64,000 bases of DNA, from contig NZ_CP123620.1 in NCBI RefSeq assembly GCF_029873215.1, forward strand, positions 3,224,001 through 3,288,000. Direction: 5' to 3'. Numbering within the stretch: the stretch's first letter is position 1; each line of letters starts with the position of its first letter. The notes beneath the pieces are model-generated. The model saw only the letters and a program-made list of their open reading frames with translations, made no database searches and was not told where the DNA came from. A program made the position numbers and the translations under genes. Shown here one piece after another: positions 26,557 through 34,162 of this stretch. Origin of the DNA: Nocardioides sp. BP30 (lineage in GTDB: Bacteria; Actinomycetota; Actinomycetes; Propionibacteriales; Nocardioidaceae).

Positions 26557-27873
26557 TTGAGGGCCGACCTGGCGCGAGCGCTCGCCGCAGCGTTCCTGGG
26601 CGGCGAGTGGACCGAGGAGGCGCTGGTCGCGGGCGGTGTGGAGGTCCTCGGCCGACGTACCGGCTGGCTCACCGCCCTGGCGCGGCAGACCCTCGACCTC
26701 CTCCCCCGCGCCCCCGTGGACAGGCCGCGTGAGCTGGCCACCCTCATCGCGAGCCGTCCCGCAGCGGCCAAGCCCAAGGCCAGACGCGCGCGGCCGCTGC
26801 TGCAGCCGGTCAGCCCGACCCGGATGGCGGCCAACCGCTGGCAGCTGCCGGCGCTCGACGACATCGGCGCGCTCGCCGGGCTGCTGCGCGTCGACAGCGG
26901 CGAGCTGGACTGGTTCGCCGACCCGCGCCGCTGGGCCCGGCAGACCGACGAGCCCCGGTTGCAGCACTACCGGGTGAGCCACCGGGTTGCTGCCAGCGGC
27001 GCCATCCGCGTGCTCGAGGCTCCCAAGCAGCGGCTCAAGGACATCCAGCGGCTGCTCCTGGGCCGGATGCTCTCCGCGATCCCGGCGCACGCGGCCGCGC
27101 GCGGGTTCCGGCCGGGTGGCTCGGTCGGGTCCTACGCCGCACCGCACGCCGGCCGGGCCGTGGTGATCCGGATGGACCTGGAGTCGTTCTTCGCCGGTGT
27201 CACGGTGAACCGGGTCTACGGGATCTGGCGGACCGCCGGCTACCCGGAGCCGGTGGCGCACCTCCTGGCGGGCCTGACGACGACGGTGCTGCCCCACGCG
27301 GTGTGGCAGGCGATCCCGCGCCCGGCCTCCGAGCGGCTGCACGCCGCCCACTGGCGGCTGGGCCGACGACTCGCCGCACCCCACCTGCCCCAGGGCGCAC
27401 CGACCTCTCCGGCGCTGGCCAACCTGGCGGCGTACCGCCTCGACGTGCGGCTCAGCGCGCTCGCGCAGGCGTGGGGCGGCCGCTACACCCGGTACGCGGA
27501 CGACCTGGCGTTCTCCGGCGGCCGCAGCTGGTCGACCGGCACCTCGCGCCTGCTCGAGGCGATCGAGGAGGTCGTGCGCGACGAGGGGTTCCGACTCAAC
27601 CAGCGCAAGACGGCCGTCATGATGCACGGCGGACGGCAGGTGCTCGGTGGGCTCGTCATCAACGATCGACCGCACGTCGCCCGCGCGGAGGTGGACCTGC
27701 TGCGCGCGATCCTGCACAACTGCGGCCGGTACGGCCCCGGCAGCCAGAACCGTGAGGGCGTCCCGGCCTTCGCCGAGCACCTGCGGGGCCGGGTCGCCTG
27801 GGTGGCCCAGCACGACCCGGCCCGCGGGGCTCGGCTCAAGGCGGCGTACGACGCCATCGACTGGAGCAGGTGA
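26557..27873 (+). CDS. retron-like reverse transcriptase
   Basis: 438 residues from TTG at 26557, with AGGA ten bases before it; an ATG at 26392 in frame would add a low-complexity Arg/Pro segment and is less likely. After an N-terminal helical module (LARALAAAFLGGEWTEEAL) come the RT domains: VIRMDLESFFAGV (motif A-like), LPQGAPTSPALANL (279 onward), YTRYADDLAFSG (YADD at 313-316) and FRLNQRKTAVM. The thumb segment RQVLGGLVIN corresponds to the retron V-T-G region but reads LGG. No intron maturase, endonuclease or integrase domain is present. The YADD active site is intact, so it should be active. No adjacent same-strand effector gene is evident. Confidence 0.9.
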   Translation: MRADLARALAAAFLGGEWTEEALVAGGVEVLGRRTGWLTALARQTLDLLPRAPVDRPRELATLIASRPAAAKPKARRARPLLQPVSPTRMAANRWQLPALDDIGALAGLLRVDSGELDWFADPRRWARQTDEPRLQHYRVSHRVAASGAIRVLEAPKQRLKDIQRLLLGRMLSAIPAHAAARGFRPGGSVGSYAAPHAGRAVVIRMDLESFFAGVTVNRVYGIWRTAGYPEPVAHLLAGLTTTVLPHAVWQAIPRPASERLHAAHWRLGRRLAAPHLPQGAPTSPALANLAAYRLDVRLSALAQAWGGRYTRYADDLAFSGGRSWSTGTSRLLEAIEEVVRDEGFRLNQRKTAVMMHGGRQVLGGLVINDRPHVARAEVDLLRAILHNCGRYGPGSQNREGVPAFAEHLRGRVAWVAQHDPARGARLKAAYDAIDWSR

Positions 27874-27902
27874 GGCGCGCTGCCGCTCCTTCGAGGCGTC
27901 GC

Positions 27903-28865
27903 TCAGTCGAGCAGCGCACCCCGCAGCGCCGCCACGGCCTGGGCGACGGCAGCCTTCGCGGCCTGGGTGTCGTGCAGCGAGTTGACCATCACGAAGTCGT
28001 GCACGATGCCCTGGTAGCGCACAGCGGTGACCGGGACACCGGCCCGGCGCAGGTTGGCGGCGTAGGCCTCACCCTCGTCACGGAGCACGTCGGCCTCCGC
28101 GGTGATGACGAGCGCCGGCGGCAGGCCGGTGAGCTGCTCGGTGGAGGCACGCAGCGGGGAGGCGGTGATCTGGGCGCGGTCCTCCTCGCTGGTCGTGTAC
28201 TGGTCCCAGAACCACTTCATCCCCTCGCGGGCGAGGAAGTAGCCCTCCGCGAAGGTGTGATAGCTCTCGGTGTCGAAGCTCGCGTCGGTGACCGGGTAGA
28301 ACAGCACCTGGAAGCGGAACGACACGTCGCCGCGCTCCTTGGCCAGCAGCGTCAGCGCGGCCGACATGTTGCCGCCGACCGAGTCGCCCGCGACGGCGAT
28401 CCGGCTGCCGTCCAAGCCGTGCTCGGCCCCGGCGGTCCCGACCCATTGCGCGACGGCGTACGACTGCTCGATCGCGTGCGGGTAGCGCACCTCGGGCGAG
28501 CGGTCGTACTCCGGGAAGACGACGGCGGCACCGGTCCCGACCGCCAGGTCGCGGACGAGCCGGTCGTGGGTGTGGGCATCGCCGAAGACCCAGCCGGCGC
28601 CGTGGACGTAGAGCACCACCGGAAGCGCTGCGTCGGCGCCCCGGGGCTTCACGATCCGAACCTGGACCGACCCGCTCGGGCCGCCCGGGACCTCGATCCA
28701 CTCCTCGTCGATGTCGGGCTTCTCGATCGGCTCGTCCTGCACGCCGTCGACGGCCTTGCGGCCCTCCTCCGGCGCGAGCTGGTAGAGGAACGGTGGCTCG
28801 CTGGTGGCGTCGACGAACGCCTGCGCGGCGGGCTCGAGGGCGAGGTGGTGCGGGTTTCCTGCCAT
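27903..28865 (-). CDS. alpha/beta-hydrolase esterase, HSL family
   Basis: 320 residues from ATG at 28863-28865, with AGAAGAG upstream. VLYVHGAGWVFGD is the HSL-type oxyanion hole (HGGGW with an Ala), AGDSVGGNMSAAL carries the nucleophile Ser in G-D-S-x-G-G-N, VITAEADVLRDEGEAYA the Asp, and GIVHDFVMVN the His. Hydrolyses short acyl esters. The neighbouring AraC gene lies 185 bp upstream in the same direction and may control it. Confidence 0.93.
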   Translation of the reverse strand: MAGNPHHLALEPAAQAFVDATSEPPFLYQLAPEEGRKAVDGVQDEPIEKPDIDEEWIEVPGGPSGSVQVRIVKPRGADAALPVVLYVHGAGWVFGDAHTHDRLVRDLAVGTGAAVVFPEYDRSPEVRYPHAIEQSYAVAQWVGTAGAEHGLDGSRIAVAGDSVGGNMSAALTLLAKERGDVSFRFQVLFYPVTDASFDTESYHTFAEGYFLAREGMKWFWDQYTTSEEDRAQITASPLRASTEQLTGLPPALVITAEADVLRDEGEAYAANLRRAGVPVTAVRYQGIVHDFVMVNSLHDTQAAKAAVAQAVAALRGALLD

Positions 28866-29050
28866 GGGGATCTCTTCTCTGGTGGGTGGGAGGGTCTCGC
28901 CGTCGGGAGGCGGCGTCAGGCGCCGGGGCCACGGCGTCGCGCACGGGCCCGACCGTTCACGCCGGCAACCCGCGCTCGCTCGGCCGTTGCGACCGCCTGG
29001 GTCGAGGTTAGGCCCCGGACCCGGCCGACGCCGAGGCTGTGCGCGCGATG

Positions 29051-29965
29051 TCAAGGAAGCGTTCGCGTGCTGTCAATCTGCTCGGCACGGCGGGCGCGAG
29101 GCACCGTCGCGACCGCCTGTTCCTGACGCCACTGGGTCGGCGTGGCCTCGTAGCGCTCACGGAAGGCGCGGCTGAACCGTGCCGGCGAGGTGAATCCCGA
29201 GCGCTCGGCGATCAGCTCGACGGGGATGCCCGGCGCCGAGCCGGCGAGCAGCCGAGCGGCTCGTGCCAGCCGGGCGTCCAGGATGCTCCCCGCCACCGAG
29301 CGGGAACAGGCGCGGAACGCCTTCTGCAACGAGCGCAGCGAGACGTGCACTCCCTCGGCGACCCGGGCCGGCGTCAGTCGCGGGTCGGCCGCGTGGACCT
29401 CGATGTGCCGCAGGGCGAGCGCCACCACGTTGCGCCGCTCCACCTCGGTCGGAGTCAGGCGGCCCACGAAGTCGTCGACGAACGCGGTGGTGAAGTCGAC
29501 CGCTGAACGCGCCACCGCGCCCGAGGTCGCGGGCGTGAGGTCGGCGGCGTTCTCGAGCGCGCTGCTCGCCATCGCCCACAGCATCCGAGGGACGCCGCCG
29601 ACCACCGGGAACGCCACGCTGCTCAGCGCGTCGAGGGTGCGCTGTCCCAGCCCCAGCGACTCCGCGTCCATCCGGATCGAGAGCGCCTGGAAGTCCGGGG
29701 TGTAGCGGAAGCTGGTGGGGCGCCGGAAGTGCTTGACGCTCATCAAACCTGGATCGGTGTCGAGCTCGGCCCGCGCCTGCCGTACCGACACGCTGCCGCG
29801 CAGCACGAATGCCCACACCAGCGCGTCACCAGGATCCCGGTAGTCGGCACCGGGCTCGCGCGGGAGCCGGGCGTGGGTGCGGGTGAACTGCACCGACCCC
29901 AGGTCGAGGTGCTGCACGACCGTCGCCGAGGACGGCAGGAAGCCGGACGCGGTGCGCTCGAGCAC
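29051..29965 (-). CDS. AraC-family transcriptional regulator
   Basis: About 304 residues if GTG at 29963-29965 is the start; upstream codons lack conserved features. The N-terminal half is the AraC-binding-like sensor domain (FRRPTSFRYTPDFQALSIRMD). Two helix-turn-helix units follow: RLTPARVAEGVHVSLRSLQKAF and GIPVELIAERSGFTSPARFSRAFRERYEATPTQWR, the AraC signature. Probably controls the downstream esterase; the inducer is unknown. Confidence 0.9.
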   Translation of the reverse strand: MLERTASGFLPSSATVVQHLDLGSVQFTRTHARLPREPGADYRDPGDALVWAFVLRGSVSVRQARAELDTDPGLMSVKHFRRPTSFRYTPDFQALSIRMDAESLGLGQRTLDALSSVAFPVVGGVPRMLWAMASSALENAADLTPATSGAVARSAVDFTTAFVDDFVGRLTPTEVERRNVVALALRHIEVHAADPRLTPARVAEGVHVSLRSLQKAFRACSRSVAGSILDARLARAARLLAGSAPGIPVELIAERSGFTSPARFSRAFRERYEATPTQWRQEQAVATVPRARRAEQIDSTRTLP

Positions 29966-30097
29966 GGAAGCAACGCCGATTCCGCCTTTCCCGTCGGCGC
30001 AAAGGTCTGCGAAAAGCCTAAGCGATGCCGCCGTCCGGGTGACGCCGGTCGGCGGGCGACGCCCGCTCGCCCGTGGCCGTGAGCGAGGATGCTGAGC

Positions 30098-30640
30098 ATG
30101 AGCCTGCCGACGATCGCCGATCTGACCACCCTGCCCGCGAACGATCACCCCGACCTGCTCGCCGACCCGGTGGCAGCGGCGCTGATCGGGTGGCCCGACG
30201 CCGCCGCTGTCGGCGTGGTCGCGATCGATGCGGAGCTGGCGGACACCGCCGCCCTGGTGGCCGCCTACGACCTTCCGCTGGCGGCGAGCGGGAACTGCGT
30301 CCTGGTCGCCGGGCAGCGCGCCGGGGACGAGCGGATCGCCGCCTGTGTGGTCCCGGCCGACACCCGCGCCGACGTCAACGGGCTGGTGCGGCGGCTGCTC
30401 GACGTGCGCAAGGCGTCGTTCCTGCCGATGGAGCGCGCTGTCGAGGAGTCGGCGATGGAGTACGGCGGGATCACGCCGGTGGGACTGCCCGCCGCCTGGC
30501 GGGTGCTGGTCGACGAGCGGCTGACCCGGGCGGAGTTCGTCGTGCTCGGTTCCGGCGTACGGCGCTCGAAGCTGCTGGTGCCCGGGCCGGCTCTCGGCAC
30601 GCTCCCGGGCGTCGAGGTGATCGAGGACCTCGGCCGCTGA
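30098..30640 (+). CDS. YbaK/EbsC-family aminoacyl-tRNA deacylase
   Basis: 180 residues from ATG at 30098 with GAGG upstream. The YbaK editing domain hydrolyses mischarged tRNAs, for example Cys- or Ala-tRNA(Pro). Visible blocks are VPADTRADVNGLVRRLLDVRKASFLP (with the catalytic-type Lys), GITPVGLPAAWRVLVDE and VLGSGVRRSKLLVPG. Free-standing, not fused to ProRS. Convergent partner none; the CDF gene follows after 114 bp. Confidence 0.88.
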   Translation: MSLPTIADLTTLPANDHPDLLADPVAAALIGWPDAAAVGVVAIDAELADTAALVAAYDLPLAASGNCVLVAGQRAGDERIAACVVPADTRADVNGLVRRLLDVRKASFLPMERAVEESAMEYGGITPVGLPAAWRVLVDERLTRAEFVVLGSGVRRSKLLVPGPALGTLPGVEVIEDLGR

Positions 30641-30754
30641 TCACCGCCGTGCCGGGTGCCTGCGCTCCCGATCGCGACACGTCCGCGAGGGGGTGCGGAC
30701 AGGTGCCGGGGTGCGTCGGCACTCGGGTCCGGCCGTCGTGGGTACCGTCGCGTC

Positions 30755-31744
30755 GTGGATGTGGAAGCGTTCGAGGCCGAGGCCCGGGACCAGGGCGGCG
30801 GCTCGGGCGAGTCGACGCTGACCGTCGTCATCGCGCTGGGTGCCAATGCGCTGCTGGCGATGGCCAAGAGCGTCGCCGCGGCGCTGACGGGCTCTGCCGC
30901 CATGGTCGCCGAGGCGGCGCACTCCTGGTCCGACACCGGCAACGAGGTGTTCCTGCTCATCGCCGAGCGCAGCGGGCGCCGGCCCCGCGATGCCCAGCAC
31001 CCCCGGGGCTATGGCCGGCAGACCTACATCTGGTCGCTGGTCGCCGCCTTCGGCCTGTTCTCGGCGGGCGCGATGGTGTCGATCTGGCACGGGGTCACCG
31101 ATCTGCTGTCGGAGCCGGGTGACGCCGGCAGCTTCACCATCAACTACGTCATCCTCGGCATCTCCGTCCTGCTCGAGGGCTCCTCGTTCTTCCAGGCGAA
31201 CCGGCAGGTCCACGGCAAGGCCCGCACGCTCGGCCTGCATCCGTTCCGGTACGTCTCACGCACCTCCGACAGCACCCTGCGCGCTGTCTTCTTCGAGGAC
31301 GCGTCCGCCCTGATCGGCATCGCGCTGGCGGGGGGTGCGATCGCGCTGCACCAGGCGACCGGCGAGGCGGCGTACGACGCCTGTGGGTCGATCGCTGTCG
31401 GCCTGCTGCTGGCCGTCGTCGCGATCTTCCTGATGCGACGCAACATGGCCTACCTCCTCGGTCAGGGGCTCAGCCAGGAGATGCAGCGCGAGGTGCTCCG
31501 CACGATGTTGGAGCACCCGGAGATCGAGCGGATCACCTACCTCCACGTGGAGTACGTCGGGCCCAGCAGGCTGTTCGTGGTCGCCGCGGTCGACCTGGTC
31601 GGGGACGACCGGGAGGGCCAGCTCGCGCTGCGCTTCCGCCGGGTGGAGGCCGACATCGAGCGCTCCGACCTGATCGAGGACGCGGTCCTCACCCCCGCGC
31701 CGCCGGACGAGCCGGCGCTCACCGCGGACGGGCTCGCCTCCTGA
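30755..31744 (+). CDS. cation diffusion facilitator (CDF) transporter
   Basis: 329 residues from GTG at 30755, six predicted helices. AALTGSAAMVAEAAHSWSDTGNEVFL is the CDF signature in helix 2 with the metal-binding HxxxD pattern (H-S-W-S-D), and VFFEDASALIGIALAGGAI in helix 5 carries the second E/D site. The C-terminal cytoplasmic domain (RITYLHVEYVGPSRLFVVAAVDL) closes the dimer. Likely exports Zn, Fe, Mn or Co; the helix-2 set does not decide which. Confidence 0.92.
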   Translation: MDVEAFEAEARDQGGGSGESTLTVVIALGANALLAMAKSVAAALTGSAAMVAEAAHSWSDTGNEVFLLIAERSGRRPRDAQHPRGYGRQTYIWSLVAAFGLFSAGAMVSIWHGVTDLLSEPGDAGSFTINYVILGISVLLEGSSFFQANRQVHGKARTLGLHPFRYVSRTSDSTLRAVFFEDASALIGIALAGGAIALHQATGEAAYDACGSIAVGLLLAVVAIFLMRRNMAYLLGQGLSQEMQREVLRTMLEHPEIERITYLHVEYVGPSRLFVVAAVDLVGDDREGQLALRFRRVEADIERSDLIEDAVLTPAPPDEPALTADGLAS

Positions 31745-31758
31745 GCTCGGCCACTCGA

Positions 31759-31801
31759 CCCGCGGAAGGTGACGCCTCGCCCCGCGGAAGGTGACGCCTC
31801 G
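31759..31801. repeat. 22-bp-period tandem repeat, two copies
   Basis: CCCGCGGAAGGTGACGCCTC begins at 31759 and again at 31781. It is preceded by CACTCGACCCGCG (31752-31764), which also appears (complement) in the 41844-41917 hairpin. It fills the gap between the convergent CDF and chorismate mutase genes. Confidence 0.9.
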
Positions 31802-31808
31802 GCGGTGG

Positions 31809-32123
31809 TCAGCCGTCGGTGCCGGCGGACTCGGCGTCCTGGAAGGCCTCGTGGTTGCGGATGACCTCCGCGATGATCACGCCGAGGATCTTCTGCGCGA
31901 ACGCGGCGTCGAGGCCGCTCTCGTCGGAGAGCCGCTGCAGACGCTCGATCTGGGCCGCCTCCCGGCCCGGGTCGGCGGCCGGCATCCCCACCCGGGCCTT
32001 GAGCCGCCCGACCTGCTCGGTGCACTTGAAGCGCTCGGCCAGCAGATGGACCAGTGCGGCGTCGAGGTTGTCGATGCTGGCGCGCAGGCGGGCGAGCTCA
32101 GCGCCCGGGTCATCCGTCGTCAT
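31809..32123 (-). CDS. chorismate mutase, AroQ class
   Basis: 104 residues from ATG at 32121-32123. Converts chorismate to prephenate, the branch to Phe and Tyr. The three-helix AroQ fold shows ARLRASIDNLDAALVHLLAERF (catalytic Arg and Glu), LKARVGMPAADPGREAAQIERL (Lys, Arg) and the C-terminal helix. Free-standing as in many actinobacteria. Confidence 0.9.
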   Translation of the reverse strand: MTTDDPGAELARLRASIDNLDAALVHLLAERFKCTEQVGRLKARVGMPAADPGREAAQIERLQRLSDESGLDAAFAQKILGVIIAEVIRNHEAFQDAESAGTDG

Positions 32124-32171
32124 GGCACCATCCACCCACGTCGCGGGCGCTTTCGCCAACCCGACGCACGC

Positions 32172-32828
32172 TCACCCACCCTCCTGCGCCAGCGCCTGCC
32201 GCACTGCCGCCTCGATCCGGGCCAGCGGCGCAGCCGTGCTCACCACCACCACAGCGCCGCCGGCCGCGTCACTCGGGGAGAAGGTGCGTTGCACCACCGC
32301 GAGCGCGGACTCGATCTCGCGCTGCGGGTCCTCGATCTCACCGCGCAGCCAGCGCCGGAGCACGCGGTTGTGCGCTGCGACCACGCTCGCCGCCATCAGC
32401 TCCGCGTTGAGCTCGGCGGCCTCCGAGCCATCGCCCCATCGGCCGAGGTAGGTGCGGAAGAGTCGCTGGTAGCGCAGCCCACCCCAGAGCTCGCGCTCGC
32501 GCAGGGCCGTCACCGACGACGTGAGCCGGTAGCGCTCCCGGGCGCGCTCGCCCTCGGCGACGTAGTGGAAGAGCACGATCTTGACCGCATCGACGACTGC
32601 CGCGAGCGCCGAGTCGGAGTGCGAGCTGCGCAATCGGTCCTCGACGCGCTGCAGCAGGGCGTCGTGATCGGGGAAGATCACCGCCTCCTTGGAGCCGTAG
32701 GAACGGAAGAACGTACTGCGGCTCACCCCGGCCGCGGCGGCGATGTCGTCGACGGAGGTCGCGTCGTAGCCGCGCTCGGCGAACAGGTGGAACGCCACGT
32801 CGGCGATGTCGGTGCGGCCAGCACTCAT
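32172..32828 (-). CDS. TetR-family transcriptional regulator
   Basis: 218 residues from ATG at 32826-32828, GAGGAG upstream. HTH region: IADVAFHLFAERGYDATSVDDIAAAAGVSRSTFFRSYGSKEAVIF, a textbook TetR DNA-binding domain. The C-terminal ligand domain is not assignable. It is divergent from the 109-residue gene; the shared 107-bp gap contains TTGACA and a duplicated GACATTC, so it may control both. Confidence 0.9.
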   Translation of the reverse strand: MSAGRTDIADVAFHLFAERGYDATSVDDIAAAAGVSRSTFFRSYGSKEAVIFPDHDALLQRVEDRLRSSHSDSALAAVVDAVKIVLFHYVAEGERARERYRLTSSVTALRERELWGGLRYQRLFRTYLGRWGDGSEAAELNAELMAASVVAAHNRVLRRWLRGEIEDPQREIESALAVVQRTFSPSDAAGGAVVVVSTAAPLARIEAAVRQALAQEGG

Positions 32829-32935
32829 CAAAGCTCCTCTCGGTGGTGGACATTCTGCCTGTTGACACCTAGTCTCACCTAAAGACATTCAGTCCCACCG
32901 AGTGGACTGCATCACGCGAGTGAGGAATGGCCGGG

Positions 32936-33265
32936 ATGACCACAGCACCTGCAGACACCTCGAACACCATGCCGGCCGCCGCGGCGCGTGGCGCTCGCAC
33001 CGCTCCCGCCAGCCGCACCGCCCCCGCCGGCCGGCCGACCCCCCGGCCGACCGAGTGGCTGCTGACCGCCCGGCATGCGGAGCGCCGGTTCGACGGGCGA
33101 CGCGCCGCCTGGGGCCCGTTCCACATCCGGCGCAACGGCGAGCACCGCACCGCCTGCGGGCAGCCGTCGGTCACCTGGCACACCTTCTGGGAGCTGCGGA
33201 TGGACACCCACCTCGCGCAGATCTGCAAGGAGTGCGCAGCAGCGGCCCGCGCCGCTCAGCGATGA
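32936..33265 (+). CDS. small hypothetical Cys/His-containing protein
   Basis: 109 residues from ATG at 32936 (ATG 32927 is also possible; GAGGA precedes both). The first 45 residues are Ala/Pro/Thr/Arg-rich and probably disordered. The rest has conserved-looking aromatic and metal-type residues: HRTACGQPSVTWHTFW and LAQICKECAAA, which could bind one zinc (H, C...C-x2-C). Unknown function. Confidence 0.6.
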   Translation: MTTAPADTSNTMPAAAARGARTAPASRTAPAGRPTPRPTEWLLTARHAERRFDGRRAAWGPFHIRRNGEHRTACGQPSVTWHTFWELRMDTHLAQICKECAAAARAAQR

Positions 33266-33336
33266 CCGCGTAGCAGCCGACCGGCGGAGGCCACCCGCCG
33301 TCGGCGCTCCTTGCGTGCGACCCGCCGGCCTGCTGT

Positions 33337-33356
33337 AATAATCAGGATTCCTGTTT
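33337..33356. promoter_or_regulatory. candidate CouR operator before couM
   Basis: TAATAATCAGGATTCCTGTT, with the inverted repeat CAGG-ATT-CCTG at 33343-33353, 18 bp before the couM start. The same AATCAGGA-W-CCTGT pattern precedes couT. MarR proteins bind such palindromes. Confidence 0.55.
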
Positions 33357-33370
33357 GTTCTGGAGGTCCT

Positions 33371-34162
33371 GTGTCGCATTCCGCCCTCGAGCTGCCCCCT
33401 ACCCTGCGCGTGGAGCGCAGCGGCAAGGTCGCCGTCCTCACCCTCGCCCGACCCGAGAAGCGCAATGCGCTGAGCGACGAGACCGTGCTGGGGATCGAGC
33501 GGTTCTTCACCCACCTGCCCGAGGACGTCGCGTGCGTCGTTCTCGCGGCCGACGGCGACCACTTCTGCGCCGGCCTCGACCTGGCGGAGATGGCCGAGCG
33601 GGACACGCTCGGCGGCGTCCGGCACTCGCGGATGTGGCACCGCGCCTTCGAGCAGATCGAGTTCGGCACCGTCCCGGTGGTCGCGGCGCTGAAGGGTGCC
33701 GTCATCGGCGGCGGCCTGGAGCTGGCCGCCGCGACCCACATCCGGGTCGCCGAGCGCTCCACGTTCTACGCCCTCCCCGAAGGGATGCGCGGCCTGTTCG
33801 TCGGCGGCGGCGGCTCGGTGCGCATCCCGCGCCTCATCGGCGTGGCCCGGATGGCCGACCTCATGTTGACCGGTCGCCGGTACGACGCCGAGCAGGGTGC
33901 CGCCGTGGGCCTGTCCCAGTACGTCGCGGACGACGGTGCCGGCCTGGACCTCGCGCTCGACCTGGCCGCCCGGATCGCGGAAAACGCACCGCAGAGCAAC
34001 TACGCGATCGTCCAGGCACTCCCCCGGATCGCGGAGGCCAACCCGCGCGAGGGCTACGTGATGGAGTCGATGATGGCCGCCATCGCCCAGGGCACCGGTG
34101 ACGCCAAGCAGCGCATGCAGGCGTTCCTGGACGGCCGGGCCCAGAAGGTGACCGACCGATGA
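33371..34162 (+). CDS. couM: enoyl-CoA hydratase, Cou-type (couM)
   Basis: Crotonase-fold enzyme of 263 residues, GTG at 33371 with GGAGG seven bases upstream. LTLARPEKRNALSDE, ADGDHFCAGLDLAEMAE (oxyanion hole) and VVAALKGAVIGGGLELAAATHIRVAE are the family blocks. In the Rhodococcus jostii Cou pathway the equivalent step hydrates p-hydroxycinnamoyl-CoA to the 3-hydroxyacyl-CoA. Four overlapping genes follow (ATGA stop-start), encoding the rest of the pathway. Assignment as CouM rests on this context; the sequence alone says crotonase. Confidence 0.82.
   Translation: MSHSALELPPTLRVERSGKVAVLTLARPEKRNALSDETVLGIERFFTHLPEDVACVVLAADGDHFCAGLDLAEMAERDTLGGVRHSRMWHRAFEQIEFGTVPVVAALKGAVIGGGLELAAATHIRVAERSTFYALPEGMRGLFVGGGGSVRIPRLIGVARMADLMLTGRRYDAEQGAAVGLSQYVADDGAGLDLALDLAARIAENAPQSNYAIVQALPRIAEANPREGYVMESMMAAIAQGTGDAKQRMQAFLDGRAQKVTDR

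Noticed and set aside
26557..27873. group II intron or diversity-generating retroelement
   Set aside because: No maturase/HNH domain, no intron domain V/VI fold downstream, and no template/variable repeat pair or target gene seen near the RT.
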